From contig JAGNLM010000006.1 in the NCBI GenBank assembly GCA_017999615.1, forward strand, positions 1-64,000: a stretch of 64,000 nucleotides of DNA. Direction: 5' to 3'. The translations under genes were made by a program, and so were the position numbers. The notes under the pieces are model-generated. The model saw only the letters and a list, made by a program, of their open reading frames with translations, searched no databases and was not told where the DNA came from. This DNA is from Gammaproteobacteria bacterium. GTDB lineage: Bacteria > Pseudomonadota > Gammaproteobacteria > JAABTG01. Below are positions 25,922-36,206 of this stretch, in pieces; the first letter of the stretch is position 1, and the number at the start of each line of letters is the position of its first letter.

Positions 25922-28192
25922 GTGGCCGGCAGCGAACCACGCGTGAACACGGTCGAGGCCATCGAGCGGCGGCCGTTGCGAGAATTCACCGAGAAGGCCT
26001 ATCTCGACTACTCGATGTACGTCATCCTGGACCGGGCCCTGCCGCACCTCGGTGACGGCCTGAAGCCGGTCCAGCGGCGGATCGTCTACGCGATGTCCGA
26101 GCTCGGCCTGCGGGCGGGGGCAAAGCACAAGAAGTCGGCCCGCACCGTGGGCGACGTGCTCGGCAAGTACCACCCCCACGGGGACTCGGCCTGCTACGAG
26201 GCCATGGTCCTGATGGCGCAGCCGTTCTCTTTCCGCTACCCGTTGGTGGACGGCCAGGGCAACTGGGGGTCGCCCGACGACCCGAAGTCGTTCGCGGCGA
26301 TGCGCTACACCGAGGCCCGCCTGACCCCCTTCGCCCAGGTCCTGCTCCAGGAGCTCGAGCAGGGCACGGTGGACTGGGTCCCCAACTTCGACGGAACCCT
26401 GGACGAGCCGGCCGTCCTCCCGGCCCGGCTGCCGCACGTGCTGCTGAATGGTGCGACGGGGATCGCCGTCGGGATGGCGACCGACATCCCGCCGCACAAT
26501 GTCCGCGAGGTGGCCAGCGCCTGTCTCCGGCTCCTGGATGACCCGCAGGCGACGGTGGCCCAGCTCTGCGAGCACATCCGCGGGCCGGATTTCCCCACCG
26601 AGGCCGAGATCACCACCGCGGCGGCCGACCTGCGCAAGCTCTACGAGACCGGCGTCGGCTCGGTGCGCCAGCGTGCCCGCTACGAAGTCGACCGCGAAGA
26701 GGGCGCGATCGTCATCACCGCGCTGCCTCACCAGGTCTCGGGGGCCAAGGTCCTGGAGCAGATCGCGGCGCAGATGACCGCCAAGAAGCTCCCGATGGTG
26801 GAGGATCTGCGGGACGAGTCCGACAACGAGAACCCCACGCGACTGGTGGTGGTCCTGCGGAGCAAGCGTGTCGAGGCGGAGCCGGTCATCTCCCACCTCC
26901 TGGCCACCACCGACCTCGAGCGCTCCTATCGGGTCAACCTGAACCTGATCGGCCTCGACGGCCGCCCGCGGGTCATGGGCTTGCGCGAGTTGCTCCTCGG
27001 CTGGCTGGAGTTCCGGGAGCGAACCGTTCGCAGGCGCCTGCAGCACCGGCTCGACCGGGTGCTCGCGCGCCTGCACATCCTGGACGGCCTGCTGATTGCC
27101 TACCTCAACATCGACGAGGTGATCGCCATCATCCGGCGGGAGGAGGAGCCCAAGCCGGTGCTGATGGCCCGTTTCGGGCTGAGCGACGCGCAGGCCGAGG
27201 CGATCCTGGAGTTGAAGCTCCGCCACCTGGCGCGTCTGGAGGAGATGAAGATCCGGGGCGAGCAGCAGGACCTGGCGCGCGAGCGCGACGGGCTCCAGGA
27301 GACGCTCGGCAGCCCGAAGCGCTTGCGGGCCCTGATGGCGGAGGAGATCCAGGCCGACGCCCGTACCTACGGTGACGCCCGGCGCTCGCCCCTGGTCGAG
27401 AGGACTCAGGCGCAGGCCCTGGAGGAGAGCGAAGTCGTCCCGGCGGAGCCCGTGACGGTAGTCCTCTCCGAGCGAGGGTGGGTGCGCACGGCGAAAGGGC
27501 ACGACGTCGACCCCCGGTCGCTCGCGTACCGCTCCGGGGACGGCTTCAAGGCGGCGGCGCCCGGGCGCAGCAACCAGCTCGCGGTGTTCCTCGACTCCAC
27601 CGGGCGTGCCTACGCCCTTCACGCGCACACGCTGCCCTCGGCCCGGGGGCAGGGCGAGCCCCTCACGGGCCGGATCGACGCCCCTGACGGTGCGACGTTC
27701 GAGGGCCTGCTGGTCGGCAACGCCGAGGACCTGTACCTTCTCGCGACGGATGCCGGCTACGGTTTCGTCGCGAGCTTCGAGGAGCTGGCGGGGCGCAATC
27801 GCAGCGGAAAGGCCGTGCTGACCGTACCCGAGGGGGCGCGGGTATTGTCTCCCGTGCGGGTCCGGGACCTCGAGCGTGACCTCGTCGCGGCCGTGACCAC
27901 GGCCGGCCGGTTGCTGGTGCACCCGGTGTCCGAGCTCCCTCGGCTCTCCAAGGGCAAGGGCGTGAAGATCATCGGGATCACGCCCGCGGCCCTCGCCAGC
28001 CGCGAGGAGTACGTGAAGGCACTGACCGTGGTGCGCCCGGATGGACAGCTGAAGGTGACCGCGGGAAAGCGCGAGCTGACCCTGAGACCTTCCGACTGGG
28101 AGCCCTATCGGCTCGGCCGCGCGCGCAAGGGGCTGAAGCTGCCACGGGGATTCCAGCGCGTGGACGCGATGCTGGCCGTGGAGCCGGGTTGA
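25922..28192 (+). CDS. parC: DNA topoisomerase IV subunit A
   Basis: ParC is the DNA breakage-rejoining subunit of topoisomerase IV. The 756-residue product has the N-terminal [12 protein letters not shown], the quinolone-resistance region [12 protein letters not shown] (S89 and E93 correspond to the usual resistance positions and are wild type) and the catalytic tyrosine Y129 in AMRYTEARL. The C-terminal part has about five beta-pinwheel repeats. The start is GTG 25922, with GGAGGTG just upstream inside the end of parE. The two genes form an operon with the CNP1-like lipoprotein gene. Confidence 0.96.
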   Translation: MAGSEPRVNTVEAIERRPLREFTEKAYLDYSMYVILDRALPHLGDGLKPVQRRIVYAMSELGLRAGAKHKKSARTVGDVLGKYHPHGDSACYEAMVLMAQPFSFRYPLVDGQGNWGSPDDPKSFAAMRYTEARLTPFAQVLLQELEQGTVDWVPNFDGTLDEPAVLPARLPHVLLNGATGIAVGMATDIPPHNVREVASACLRLLDDPQATVAQLCEHIRGPDFPTEAEITTAAADLRKLYETGVGSVRQRARYEVDREEGAIVITALPHQVSGAKVLEQIAAQMTAKKLPMVEDLRDESDNENPTRLVVVLRSKRVEAEPVISHLLATTDLERSYRVNLNLIGLDGRPRVMGLRELLLGWLEFRERTVRRRLQHRLDRVLARLHILDGLLIAYLNIDEVIAIIRREEEPKPVLMARFGLSDAQAEAILELKLRHLARLEEMKIRGEQQDLARERDGLQETLGSPKRLRALMAEEIQADARTYGDARRSPLVERTQAQALEESEVVPAEPVTVVLSERGWVRTAKGHDVDPRSLAYRSGDGFKAAAPGRSNQLAVFLDSTGRAYALHAHTLPSARGQGEPLTGRIDAPDGATFEGLLVGNAEDLYLLATDAGYGFVASFEELAGRNRSGKAVLTVPEGARVLSPVRVRDLERDLVAAVTTAGRLLVHPVSELPRLSKGKGVKIIGITPAALASREEYVKALTVVRPDGQLKVTAGKRELTLRPSDWEPYRLGRARKGLKLPRGFQRVDAMLAVEPG

Positions 28193-28197
28193 CGGGC

Positions 28198-28226
28198 AAA
28201 AAAAGCCGGGATGAATGATCCCGGCT
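28198..28226 (-). terminator. hairpin with T-run reading on the minus strand
   Basis: Perfect 9-bp arms AGCCGGGAT/ATCCCGGCT (28204-28212, 28218-28226) with a 5-nt loop are preceded on the plus strand by A7, so on the minus strand the stem is followed by seven T. It looks like an intrinsic terminator for transcripts running leftward into parC, although no minus-strand gene ends here. It may also cap the parC mRNA. Confidence 0.5.
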
Positions 28227-28375
28227 CAATGAACGGACAAGGGAGGAGGGGTTTCCGTTCACTGGGGCTATCGAGCGCTGGGTAGAAATCTTTAGGGGCG
28301 CGCCGGGGCCTTGAAGGACCGTCTCGGCGGCCATAGATCCGGGAAAGCTGTTCTGGCAGAGACAGGGGAGTACCC

Positions 28376-29269
28376 ATGAAGCGAGTCTTTCTCTTCGTCC
28401 TCACCAACCTCGCGGTCCTGGTGGTTCTCAGCACCGCCGCCCGCCTGCTCGGCGTGGACCGTTTCCTGACGGCCCAGGGCGGCGGGATCGACCTGAGCCA
28501 GCTGCTGGTCTTCGCGGCGCTCTTCGGGATGGGCGGGGCGTTCGTTTCGCTGGCGATGTCCAAGTGGACCGCCAGGCACATGACGGGAGCCCAGGTCATC
28601 GGGCAGCCCGGCACCGAGCTCGAGGCCTGGCTGGTGCGCACCGTTCAGGACCAGGCGCAGCGTGCGGGGATCGGGATGCCGGAGGTGGCGATCTTCGACT
28701 CGCCGGACCCGAACGCCTTCGCCACGGGAATGAACAAGGACAAGGCCCTCGTAGCTGTCAGCACGGGCCTCCTCCAGCGCATGAACAAGCGCGAGGTGGA
28801 GGCGGTGCTCGGGCACGAGATCAGTCACGTCGCCAACGGGGACATGGTGACCCTCGCCCTCATCCAGGGTGTGGTGAACACCTTCGTCATCTTCCTCTCA
28901 CGCGTCGTGGGCAGCGTCGTCGACCGTGCGTTGTCGCGCAACGAAGAGTACGAAGGACCGGGCATCGGCTACTGGGTCACGAGCATCGCGGCCGAACTGC
29001 TGTTCGGGGTGCTCGCGAGCATCATCGTGATGTGGTTCAGCCGCCAGCGTGAGTTCCGGGCGGACCGGGGCGGGTCCGCACTCACCAGTCCTGCGCAGAT
29101 GGTCGCGGCCCTGGAGCGCTTGAAGGCCTCGGCCGAGGGGCAGCACCTGCCGGACCGCCTGGCCGCCTTCGGGGTGTCGGGCCGCACCGGTGGGGGCTTG
29201 GCCCGCCTGTTCCTGTCGCACCCGCCGCTCGAGGAGCGGATCGCTGCGCTGCAGGAGCCGCGCACGTGA
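28376..29269 (+). CDS. htpX: membrane metalloprotease HtpX
   Basis: HtpX is an inner-membrane zinc protease that degrades misfolded membrane proteins, often induced by envelope stress. The 297-residue product has two N-terminal transmembrane helices, the zinc motif [11 protein letters not shown] (HEISH near residue 146-150), and two further helices around 160-215. The third ligand region is [10 protein letters not shown] near 225. GGGGAG precedes the ATG. The stop overlaps the start of the DUF1015 gene by a GTGA junction. Confidence 0.95.
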   Translation: MKRVFLFVLTNLAVLVVLSTAARLLGVDRFLTAQGGGIDLSQLLVFAALFGMGGAFVSLAMSKWTARHMTGAQVIGQPGTELEAWLVRTVQDQAQRAGIGMPEVAIFDSPDPNAFATGMNKDKALVAVSTGLLQRMNKREVEAVLGHEISHVANGDMVTLALIQGVVNTFVIFLSRVVGSVVDRALSRNEEYEGPGIGYWVTSIAAELLFGVLASIIVMWFSRQREFRADRGGSALTSPAQMVAALERLKASAEGQHLPDRLAAFGVSGRTGGGLARLFLSHPPLEERIAALQEPRT

Positions 29270-30513
29270 GCGGGTCCGCGGGTCCCCTGACGCGTCCCTT
29301 CCCGGGCCTGCGGCCCGCGCCGGGCCTGGCCGAGGCGGTGGCGGCCCCCCCCTACGACGTGGTGAGCCTCGAGGAGGCGAGGGCGCTCTCCGCAGGCAAG
29401 CCCTGGAGCTTCCTGCACGTCTCGCGGCCCGAGATCGACCTCCCCGACGGGACCGACCCGTACGACACCGCGGTCTATCGCAAGGGGGCGGAGACCTTTA
29501 AGGGCATGCGGGAAGCGGGGGTCCTGAAGGCCGACACCGGGCCCCGCTACTACGTGTACCGTCTGGTCCAGGGCGGGCACAGCCAGACGGGTGTCGTGCT
29601 GGCCGCCTCGGTGGCGGCCTACGAGTCGGGTCAGATCCGCCGTCACGAACTGACCCGTCCCCAGAAGGAGGACGACCGGGTTCGGCACATCCAGGCGCTC
29701 GGCGCCCAGACCGGTCCTGCGTTCCTCACCTACCGCAAACATCCCGACCTCGACCGGCTCGTCTCCTCGGTGGTGGCGGGTGCGCCCGAGGTCGATTTCA
29801 CCGGGGCGGACGGGGTGCGCCACACGCTCTGGGTGGTGGCCGACCCCGACCGGTTGGCCGAGTTCAGTGCCGCCTTCGAAGCGGTAGGGCGCCTGTACAT
29901 CGCCGACGGGCACCACCGCTCCGCGGCCGCTGCCCGCCTCGCCCAGGCTCACCGGGCGGCCGCAGGGGCGCCGGACGCACCGTCGCTCTACTTCCTCGCC
30001 GTCGCGTTCCCCGACGACCAGATGCGCATCCTGGCCTACCACCGGGTCGTCGCGGACCTCGGGGGGCTCAGTCCGGAGGCCTTCCTGGAGCGCCTGGGGG
30101 AGGAGTTCGAGGTGCAGCCGAGTGCCTCTCCCGTCACGCCCGCGGCGCCGGGCGAGTGGGGTCTGTTCCTGAGCCGGGGCTGGTTCAGGCTCAGGGCCCG
30201 GGGTGGGCCGCTTTCAGCGGGTGACCCCGTGGCCCGCCTGGACGTGAGCGTGCTGTCGGACCGGGTTCTCGGTCCGCTCCTCGGGATCGAGGACTTGCGG
30301 CGCGACCCGCGCATCGACTTCGTGGGCGGGATCCGCGGCCTCGGGGAGCTCGAGCGGCGCGTGCGCTCGGGGGAGATGGCGGCGGCGTTCGCCCTCTATC
30401 CCACCCAGCTCTCCGACCTGATGGCGGTCGCCGACGCGGGTCTCATGATGCCGCCCAAGTCCACCTGGTTCGAGCCGAAGCTGGCGGACGGGCTCGTCTC
30501 GCACCTGCTGTAG
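29266..30513 (+). CDS. DUF1015-family protein
   Basis: The 415-residue cytoplasmic protein matches DUF1015: N-terminal [22 protein letters not shown], the segment [15 protein letters not shown] near residue 125, and [15 protein letters not shown] near 210, where the DGHHR motif is the family hallmark. Members in archaea (SerK) phosphorylate free serine using ADP, but the role of bacterial members is not settled. The start is GTG 29266, overlapping the htpX stop. It ends shortly before the convergent epmB gene. Confidence 0.85.
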   Translation: MSGSAGPLTRPFPGLRPAPGLAEAVAAPPYDVVSLEEARALSAGKPWSFLHVSRPEIDLPDGTDPYDTAVYRKGAETFKGMREAGVLKADTGPRYYVYRLVQGGHSQTGVVLAASVAAYESGQIRRHELTRPQKEDDRVRHIQALGAQTGPAFLTYRKHPDLDRLVSSVVAGAPEVDFTGADGVRHTLWVVADPDRLAEFSAAFEAVGRLYIADGHHRSAAAARLAQAHRAAAGAPDAPSLYFLAVAFPDDQMRILAYHRVVADLGGLSPEAFLERLGEEFEVQPSASPVTPAAPGEWGLFLSRGWFRLRARGGPLSAGDPVARLDVSVLSDRVLGPLLGIEDLRRDPRIDFVGGIRGLGELERRVRSGEMAAAFALYPTQLSDLMAVADAGLMMPPKSTWFEPKLADGLVSHLL

Positions 30514-30541
30514 GGCCGGCGCGACCGTCCCTCCGCCGCGG

Positions 30542-31519
30542 TCACAACGGGAGCTTCGAGGGTGCGCCCCGAAGCTCCCTCACGAGACGCGGTACCAGAT
30601 ACCCGGGCAGGCGCTCGCGGACCCCGGCGAGCAGGGCCCGGGCGCTGTCATCGGCGACCTCGAAGTGGGCGGCGCCCTGCACCGGGTCGAGCTGGTGCAG
30701 GTAGTAGGGCAGCACCCCTGCCTGGAAGAGGCGTTCGCTGAGCTCGGCCAGCACCCGGGCGTCGTCGTTCACCCCCCGCAGCAGCACGGCCTGGTTGAGC
30801 AGCGTCACTCCGGTTCGCGCGAGCTCTCGCGCCGCCCGGGTGACCGTGTCGTCGATCTCCGCGGGGTGGTTGGCGTGGAGGACGACGACCGTCTGAAGCG
30901 GGCAGCCCTCCAGCCAGGACAGGAGCCCCTCGTCGACTCGCGACGGGAGAACGACGGGCGTGCGGGTGTGCACCCTCAGGCGCCGCACATGCGGGATGGC
31001 CGCGATCCGTCGCACGAGTCCCGCGAGCCGCTCGTCGCTGAGGGTGAGGGGGTCACCGCCGCTCAGAATCACCTCCTGCACCGACCCGTCGGCCGCGACC
31101 GCCCGGACCGCGGCATCCCATGCGTCGTGTCCGGCGTGCTCGCCGTAGGGAAAGTGGCGGCGGAAGCAGTACCGGCAATGGACCGGGCAGGCTCCGGTCG
31201 CGATGAAGAGCGCGCGCCCGGGGTATTTGCGGAGCAGACCGGGGGTAGTGGCAGCGGCGAGGTCCCCGACCGGGTCCTGGCTGAAGCCCGGGGCGTGGTG
31301 GTGCTCTTCGGCGACGGGCAGGACCTGGCGCAGGAGTGGGTCCTCGCGATCACCCCGCCGCATGCGGTCGACGTACGCGAGGGGCACGCGAAGCGCAAAC
31401 GGCGAGGCGGCGAGGGGCAGCGTCGCAGGGTCCAGGCCGAGGCGCGCCAGGAGCTCCTCGGGGCGGCTCAGTGCCGCGGCCAGTTCGATCTGCCAGCGTG
31501 CGATAGCGCGAGGTATCAT
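30542..31519 (-). CDS. epmB: EF-P lysine 2,3-aminomutase EpmB
   Basis: EpmB is a radical-SAM enzyme that makes (R)-beta-lysine, the group EpmA attaches to EF-P. The 325-residue product has the iron-sulfur motif CPVHCRYCFRR (C111, C115, C118), the SAM-binding ILSGGDPL near residue 150, and the PLP-site pattern of lysine aminomutases later (LRGVNDD, PYYLHQLDPVQGAAHF). The C-terminal zinc-binding tail of clostridial aminomutases is missing, as expected for EpmB. The start is ATG 31519. It is divergent from efp with 102 bp between. Confidence 0.93.
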   Translation of the reverse strand: MIPRAIARWQIELAAALSRPEELLARLGLDPATLPLAASPFALRVPLAYVDRMRRGDREDPLLRQVLPVAEEHHHAPGFSQDPVGDLAAATTPGLLRKYPGRALFIATGACPVHCRYCFRRHFPYGEHAGHDAWDAAVRAVAADGSVQEVILSGGDPLTLSDERLAGLVRRIAAIPHVRRLRVHTRTPVVLPSRVDEGLLSWLEGCPLQTVVVLHANHPAEIDDTVTRAARELARTGVTLLNQAVLLRGVNDDARVLAELSERLFQAGVLPYYLHQLDPVQGAAHFEVADDSARALLAGVRERLPGYLVPRLVRELRGAPSKLPL

Positions 31520-31621
31520 GGTCGGCCGGAGTAGGGCTGCACCGTGCTGCGCGAGAAAAGAACGGGTTGGGCGACGACGGGAGCCGCCGACCCTTGCGAA
31601 TTCTGACGACCCGGAGACCTT

Positions 31622-32191
31622 ATGGCGAGCATCGGGATGAACGACCTCCGCGTGGGGGTCAAGATCATGGTGGAAGGGGACCCCTGCACGATCGTGGAGT
31701 CCGACCTGGTGAAGCCGGGCAAGGGTCAGGCCTTCACACGCATCCGCTACCGGAACCTGAAGACCGGCCGCGTGCTGGAGCGCACCTACAAGTCGAGCGA
31801 TTCGGCCGAGCTCGCCGACGTCATGGACAGCGAGCTGCAGTACCTCTACGCGGACGGCGACCACTTCCACTTCATGCACCCGGACAGCTACGAGCAGATT
31901 GCCGCCGACGCGGCCGTCGTGGGCGACGCGGCCCAGTGGCTGAAGGGACAGGACACGTGCACGGTGACGCTCTGGAACGGGCTGCCGATCGCGGTGTCGC
32001 CGCCCAACTTCGTCAGCCTGCGCATCACCCGGACCGACCCGGGCGTGCGGGGAGATACCGCCTCGGGGGGCGGCAAGCCGGCCACGCTCGAGACCGGGGC
32101 CGTGATCAAGGTCCCGCTCTTCGTCGAAGAGGGCGAGGTCATCAAGGTCGACACTCGAACGGGCCAGTACGTCTCGCGGGTGAAGGAGTAG
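31622..32191 (+). CDS. efp: translation elongation factor P
   Basis: EF-P relieves ribosome stalling at consecutive prolines. The 189-residue product has three beta-barrel domains. The modified lysine is K34 in KPGKGQAF, exactly where EpmA attaches beta-lysine. The C-terminus shows [24 protein letters not shown] precedes the ATG. Its neighbours epmB and epmA make the complete modification cassette, apart from the hydroxylase EpmC, which is not in the window. Confidence 0.96.
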   Translation: MASIGMNDLRVGVKIMVEGDPCTIVESDLVKPGKGQAFTRIRYRNLKTGRVLERTYKSSDSAELADVMDSELQYLYADGDHFHFMHPDSYEQIAADAAVVGDAAQWLKGQDTCTVTLWNGLPIAVSPPNFVSLRITRTDPGVRGDTASGGGKPATLETGAVIKVPLFVEEGEVIKVDTRTGQYVSRVKE

Positions 32192-32272
32192 CCCGGTCCC
32201 CCACGGGGCCGCCCCTCCGGGGGTCGGCCCTCAAGGGGCCAGGCCTGCGCGTGCAAAGGGGCCGGTGGGGGC

Positions 32273-33253
32273 ATGCACCACTTGGACGCTGAGGACTGGC
32301 GCCCCACGGCTTCGCTCGAGGCCCTGCGGGCACGGGCCCGGCTCCTGGAGGACGTGAGGTCCTTTTTCCGGGAGCGCGGGGTGCTCGAAGTGGAGACCCC
32401 CGTCCTCGGGAACGCCACGGGCACCGACCCGCACCTCGCCCCGCTGCGGGTGTGGCACGGCGCGGGGGGTGGGGGAACCCTCTACCTGCAGACTTCTCCC
32501 GAGCTCGCCATGAAGCGGCTCCTCGCCGCCCATGGCGTCCCCATCTATCAGGTCACCAGGGCGTTCCGGGACGACGAGCGCGGCAGCCTGCACAACCCGG
32601 AGTTCAGTCTCCTCGAGTGGTACCGACCGGGCTGGGACCACCAGGCCCTGATGGGCGAGGTGGAGGCCCTCTTCGAACGGGTGGTGGGAACGGCGGGGGC
32701 GCGGCGGCTGACCTACCGGGAGGCCTTCCGGTCGGCTGTCGGTCTCGACCCTTTCGATTGCGCCGCCGGGGCTCTGTGCGAGCGCGCCGCTCGCCACGGG
32801 CTGGCCACCGCGTCCGGGGCCGACGGGGAGGCCGGCACGGAGGCCTGCCTCGATTTCCTGTTCGCGGTCGTCGTGCAGCCCTGGCTTTCGGCCGTGCCTC
32901 TCGCCTTCGTCTACGACTATCCCGCCTTCCAGGCATCCCTGGCCCGGGTACGCCCGGGTGACCCACCGGTGGCCGAGCGTTTCGAGGCGTTCCTCGGGGG
33001 CGTGGAGGTGGCCAACGGCTACCACGAGCTCACCGACGCCGACGAGCAGGCGCGCCGCTTCGAGGCCGACCTCGCGCGGCGCCGCGCGGCGGGTCTTCCG
33101 GAGGTCCCGGTGGACGGGCGCCTGCTCGCCGCGCTGCGGGCGGGGTTGCCCCCTTGCGCCGGAGTCGCGTGCGGCCTCGACCGGATGCTGCTCGCGGCGC
33201 GTGGTGGGGGGCGGATCGACGAGGTGTTGGCGTTTCCCCTCGAGCGGGCCTAG
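32273..33253 (+). CDS. epmA: EF-P--(R)-beta-lysine ligase EpmA
   Basis: EpmA is a truncated class II lysyl-tRNA synthetase homologue that attaches beta-lysine to EF-P K34. The 326-residue product has motif 1 ([11 protein letters not shown]), motif 2 ([19 protein letters not shown] near residue 92-110) and motif 3 ([12 protein letters not shown] near 302). There is no N-terminal anticodon-binding domain, which separates it from true LysRS. It is 81 bp downstream of efp. Its TAG stop overlaps the stop of the convergent nadB gene. Confidence 0.94.
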   Translation: MHHLDAEDWRPTASLEALRARARLLEDVRSFFRERGVLEVETPVLGNATGTDPHLAPLRVWHGAGGGGTLYLQTSPELAMKRLLAAHGVPIYQVTRAFRDDERGSLHNPEFSLLEWYRPGWDHQALMGEVEALFERVVGTAGARRLTYREAFRSAVGLDPFDCAAGALCERAARHGLATASGADGEAGTEACLDFLFAVVVQPWLSAVPLAFVYDYPAFQASLARVRPGDPPVAERFEAFLGGVEVANGYHELTDADEQARRFEADLARRRAAGLPEVPVDGRLLAALRAGLPPCAGVACGLDRMLLAARGGGRIDEVLAFPLERA

Positions 33254-34905
33254 GCGTCCAGCGCCAGCCGTCCGACCGGCAGGGTTCCGCGGCAACCTCG
33301 GAAGCCCGGGGGGCAGAGGACCGTGTTGACGGGCGGACGGGTCTCGTCGGGCGCCGGGTAGTCGAGCGTGTAGTGCAGTCCACGGCTCTCGCGCCTCGAG
33401 AGGGCCGAGCGGATGATGAGGTCGGCGACCTGCGCCAGATTGCGCAATTCGATGAGGTCGTTGGTCACCCGGAAGTGCCCGTAGTACTCGTCGATCTCCC
33501 CGAGCAGGAGGTCGACCCGGTGTTTCGCCCGCTCGAGCCGCTTGGTGGTGCGCACGATCCCCACGTAGTCCCACATGAAGCGGCGCAACTCCTCCCAGTT
33601 GTGCGCGACCACTACCTCCTCGTCGGAGTCCGTGACCCGGCTCTCGTCCCAGGGAGGGATCACCCCCGGAGCTTCGGTTCTCGGCAGGTGCTCCAGGATG
33701 TCGGTGGCGGCGCTGCGCGCGTACACCAGGCACTCGAGCAGCGAGTTGCTCGCCATGCGATTGGCCCCGTGCAGGCCGGTGAAGGCGGTCTCCCCGATCG
33801 CGTAGAGGCCTTGCAGGTCCGTCGCCCCTCGCAGGTCCGTGAGGACGCCCCCGCAGGTGTAGTGGGCCGCAGGCACCACGGGGATCGGCTCGCCAGTGAT
33901 GTCGATGCCGTAGTCGAGACAGCGGGCGTACACGTTCGGGAAGTGCTCGCGGACGAAGTCGGCGGGTCTGTGGCTGATGTCGAGGAAGACACACTCGACC
34001 CCCAGGCGCTTCATCTCGTGGTCGATGGCCCGCGCCACGACGTCCCTCGGGGCGAGCTCGGCGCGGGGGTCGAAACGATGCATGAACGGGGTGCCGTCGG
34101 GCAGCAGGAGACGCCCGCCTTCCCCGCGCACAGCCTCGGTCACCAGGAAGGACTTGGCCTTGGGGTGGTACAGGCAGGTGGGGTGGAACTGGATGAACTC
34201 CATGTTTCCGACCCGGCAGCCGGCGCGCCAGGCCATCGCGATCCCGTCTCCCGTGGCCACGTCGGGATTGCTGGTGTACAGATAGACCTTGCCAGCACCG
34301 CCGGTGGCGAGCACCGTGACGGGAGCGGCGAAGACCTTCACCTGGCGGGTCGCGCGATCGAAGACGTAGGCGCCGAGACAGCGATTCGGGGTCCGCCCCA
34401 GCTTCGCGGCGGTGACCAGGTCCAGGGCGAGGTGGTGCTCGTAGACCGTGATGTTGGCGGCCTTGCCTGCCTGGCCGACGAGGGCCTCCTCGATCGATCG
34501 GCCGGTCGTGTCCGCCGCGTGCACGACGCGTCGGCGGCTGTGGCCGCCCTCGCGGGTCAGGTGCAGCACCACCGACCCGTCGCTGCGCTGCTCGCGCGTG
34601 AACTCGACGCCCTGGGCCGTCAGCCACTCGATGGCCTCTCGGCCGCCCGCGACCACATGGCGAACGACGTTCGGCTCACAGAGCCCCGCGCCGGCGGCGA
34701 GGGTGTCGGCGACGTGCTGCTCGACCGAGTCGCCCGGGTCGAGCACGGCCGAAATACCGCCTTGGGCGTAGTAGGTGTTCCCCTCGGCAAGGGGGCCCTT
34801 GGAGACCACGGCCACCCGCACGTGGGGGGCGAGATGCAGGGCAAGGGCGAGCCCTGCGGCGCCGGTGCCGATGACCAGGACGTCGCTGGACAGGGGTTCG
34901 TTCAT
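33250..34905 (-). CDS. nadB: L-aspartate oxidase
   Basis: NadB is the FAD enzyme that oxidises L-aspartate to iminoaspartate in de novo NAD synthesis. The 551-residue product has the FAD-binding [11 protein letters not shown] at about 13-23, [13 protein letters not shown] near 43, the active-site region [15 protein letters not shown] near 203, EFIQFHPT near 236 and [15 protein letters not shown] near 350. The C-terminal fumarate-reductase-like domain is intact. It is divergent from rpoE, as in Pseudomonas, and its stop meets that of epmA head-on. nadA and nadC are not in the window. Confidence 0.96.
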   Translation of the reverse strand: MNEPLSSDVLVIGTGAAGLALALHLAPHVRVAVVSKGPLAEGNTYYAQGGISAVLDPGDSVEQHVADTLAAGAGLCEPNVVRHVVAGGREAIEWLTAQGVEFTREQRSDGSVVLHLTREGGHSRRRVVHAADTTGRSIEEALVGQAGKAANITVYEHHLALDLVTAAKLGRTPNRCLGAYVFDRATRQVKVFAAPVTVLATGGAGKVYLYTSNPDVATGDGIAMAWRAGCRVGNMEFIQFHPTCLYHPKAKSFLVTEAVRGEGGRLLLPDGTPFMHRFDPRAELAPRDVVARAIDHEMKRLGVECVFLDISHRPADFVREHFPNVYARCLDYGIDITGEPIPVVPAAHYTCGGVLTDLRGATDLQGLYAIGETAFTGLHGANRMASNSLLECLVYARSAATDILEHLPRTEAPGVIPPWDESRVTDSDEEVVVAHNWEELRRFMWDYVGIVRTTKRLERAKHRVDLLLGEIDEYYGHFRVTNDLIELRNLAQVADLIIRSALSRRESRGLHYTLDYPAPDETRPPVNTVLCPPGFRGCRGTLPVGRLALDA

Positions 34906-34980
34906 GGCGGGACCTGCGTTGAGGAAGAGGGGCGGAGGGGTCGGCGGCGGCCTTGCTACAATATACTCCTGGCCATCATT

Positions 34981-35008
34981 CGAACTATATCGGACACGCC
35001 TGGTCTAC
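34981..35008 (+). promoter_or_regulatory. candidate sigma-E-type autoregulated promoter of rpoE
   Basis: CGAACTA (34981-34987) and GTCTAC (35003-35008) are separated by 15 bp. They match the sigma-E consensus GGAACTT / GTCTAA at 5/7 and 5/6 positions with the right spacing. The predicted start leaves a leader of about 40 nt before rpoE. Autoactivation of rpoE is well known in this family. Confidence 0.5.
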
Positions 35009-35051
35009 GGGGGTAGGCAGGGAGCGCCGATCGTGCAGAAGGGGAGCCCAG

Positions 35052-35627
35052 GTGGGCGAGGACGGCGTTGACCGCACACTCGTCGAGCGTGTCCAGCGCG
35101 GCGACAAGCGGGCTTTCGATTTGCTTGTGCTCAAGTATCAGCACAAGCTGGTCAAGCTGGTCTCGCGCTACGTGCGTGACCCTTCCGAAGTCATGGATGT
35201 CGTCCAGGAGGCCTTCATCAAGGCCTACAGGGCGTTGCCGAGTTTCCGGGGCGAGAGCGCGTTCTACACGTGGATCTACCGCATCGCCATCAATACGGCC
35301 AAGAACTATCTCGTGGCGCAGGGTCGGCGGCCCCCGGACGGGGACATCGATTCGAGCGACGTCGATCAGATCGAGGGAGAGACCGAGCTCAAGGACAACG
35401 CGACGCCCGAACGGCTGCTGCTGCGCGACGAGATCGAAGAGACCGTCATGGACGCGATCGCACAGTTGCCGGAGGACCTTCGAGTCGCCATCACCCTGCG
35501 CGAGCTCGAGGGGCTCAGCTACGAGGAGATCGCCGAGGCGATGGACTGTCCGGTAGGAACGGTACGATCCCGCATCTTCCGCGCCCGGGAGGCGATCAAC
35601 AAACGCCTGCAACCGCTTCTGGATTAG
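35052..35627 (+). CDS. rpoE: RNA polymerase sigma-E (AlgU-like) factor
   Basis: This extracytoplasmic-function sigma factor directs the envelope-stress response. The 191-residue product contains region 2 (LVERVQRGDKRAFDLLVLKY, DVVQEAFIKAYRALPSFRG, FYTWIYRIAINTAKN) and region 4 (LPEDLRVAITLRELEGLSY, then the helix-turn-helix GTVRSRIFRAREAI). It closely follows E. coli RpoE and Pseudomonas AlgU. The start is GTG 35052, with GGGGAG 5 bases before it; a longer upstream frame lacks family character and would span the promoter. It heads the operon with its anti-sigma factor rseA. Confidence 0.96.
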   Translation: MGEDGVDRTLVERVQRGDKRAFDLLVLKYQHKLVKLVSRYVRDPSEVMDVVQEAFIKAYRALPSFRGESAFYTWIYRIAINTAKNYLVAQGRRPPDGDIDSSDVDQIEGETELKDNATPERLLLRDEIEETVMDAIAQLPEDLRVAITLRELEGLSYEEIAEAMDCPVGTVRSRIFRAREAINKRLQPLLD

Positions 35628-35642
35628 GGGGCATCACGCGTC

Positions 35643-36206
35643 ATGACCGAGGTCAATCACGAGCGGATATCGGCACTGGTCGATGGTGAGCTCGGCCGGG
35701 CCGAAGCCCTGTCGTTGCTGAGCCGGATCGAGGGCGACCCCGACTTGCGGCGAGTCTGGGAGCGCTATCACCGCATCGGGGACGCCGTGCGGGCCCAGCC
35801 GGCTCCCTCCATTCCCGCCGGGCAGCTCCTCGATCGGGTCCGGATGGCGGTCGCAGCCGAGCCGACGCTGTACCGATTCCCCACCTTGCGCCGGGGGGCC
35901 TTGCGGCCGCTGGCGGGGCTCGCCCTCGCGGCGTCGGTCGCGGTGGTGGCCGTCCTCGGGGTTCGCTCCTTCCTCGACGACCCGGGGCTCGGGGCCGGCG
36001 CGGTCGCGCAACGGGATGCGGCGCCGGAGCTGGGCGTGCCGCTCCAGGCCGGGCCGGGACTGGGTCTCGTTTCGGCGCGCGAGGCGTCGGGGCTGATGGA
36101 CGCGCGGCTGAGCCGTTACGTGATCAATCACAGCGAGCTCGCGGGACCGAACGTGCACGGAATGCTGCCCTACGCCAGGATCGTCGCCCACGATGCGGGA
36201 CGGTAG
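35643..36206 (+). CDS. rseA: anti-sigma-E factor RseA (MucA)
   Basis: RseA holds sigma-E at the inner membrane until stepwise proteolysis releases it. The 187-residue product has the cytoplasmic N-domain (HERISALVDGELGRAEALSLL, about 5-25, then WERYHRIGDAVR) and one transmembrane helix (LAGLALAASVAVVAVLG, about 88-105). A periplasmic C-domain ends LSRYVINHSELAG...MLPYARIV, like MucA. The C-terminus does not end in the usual hydrophobic YxF DegS-activating sequence. It follows rpoE by 15 bases and overlaps rseB by 14 bp. Confidence 0.93.
   Translation: MTEVNHERISALVDGELGRAEALSLLSRIEGDPDLRRVWERYHRIGDAVRAQPAPSIPAGQLLDRVRMAVAAEPTLYRFPTLRRGALRPLAGLALAASVAVVAVLGVRSFLDDPGLGAGAVAQRDAAPELGVPLQAGPGLGLVSAREASGLMDARLSRYVINHSELAGPNVHGMLPYARIVAHDAGR

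Noticed and set aside
25637-27922. 761-residue minus-strand open frame opposite parC
   Set aside because: It is the complement shadow of ParC codons with no recognisable protein features.
32231-35016. Long open frames on both strands over epmA and nadB
   Set aside because: Both are out of frame with well-supported genes and have no family motifs; the plus-strand one crosses the nadB-rpoE promoter region.
34953-35051. N-terminal extension of RpoE
   Set aside because: It would translate the promoter region; the family N-terminus starts at GTG 35052 with a well-placed RBS.
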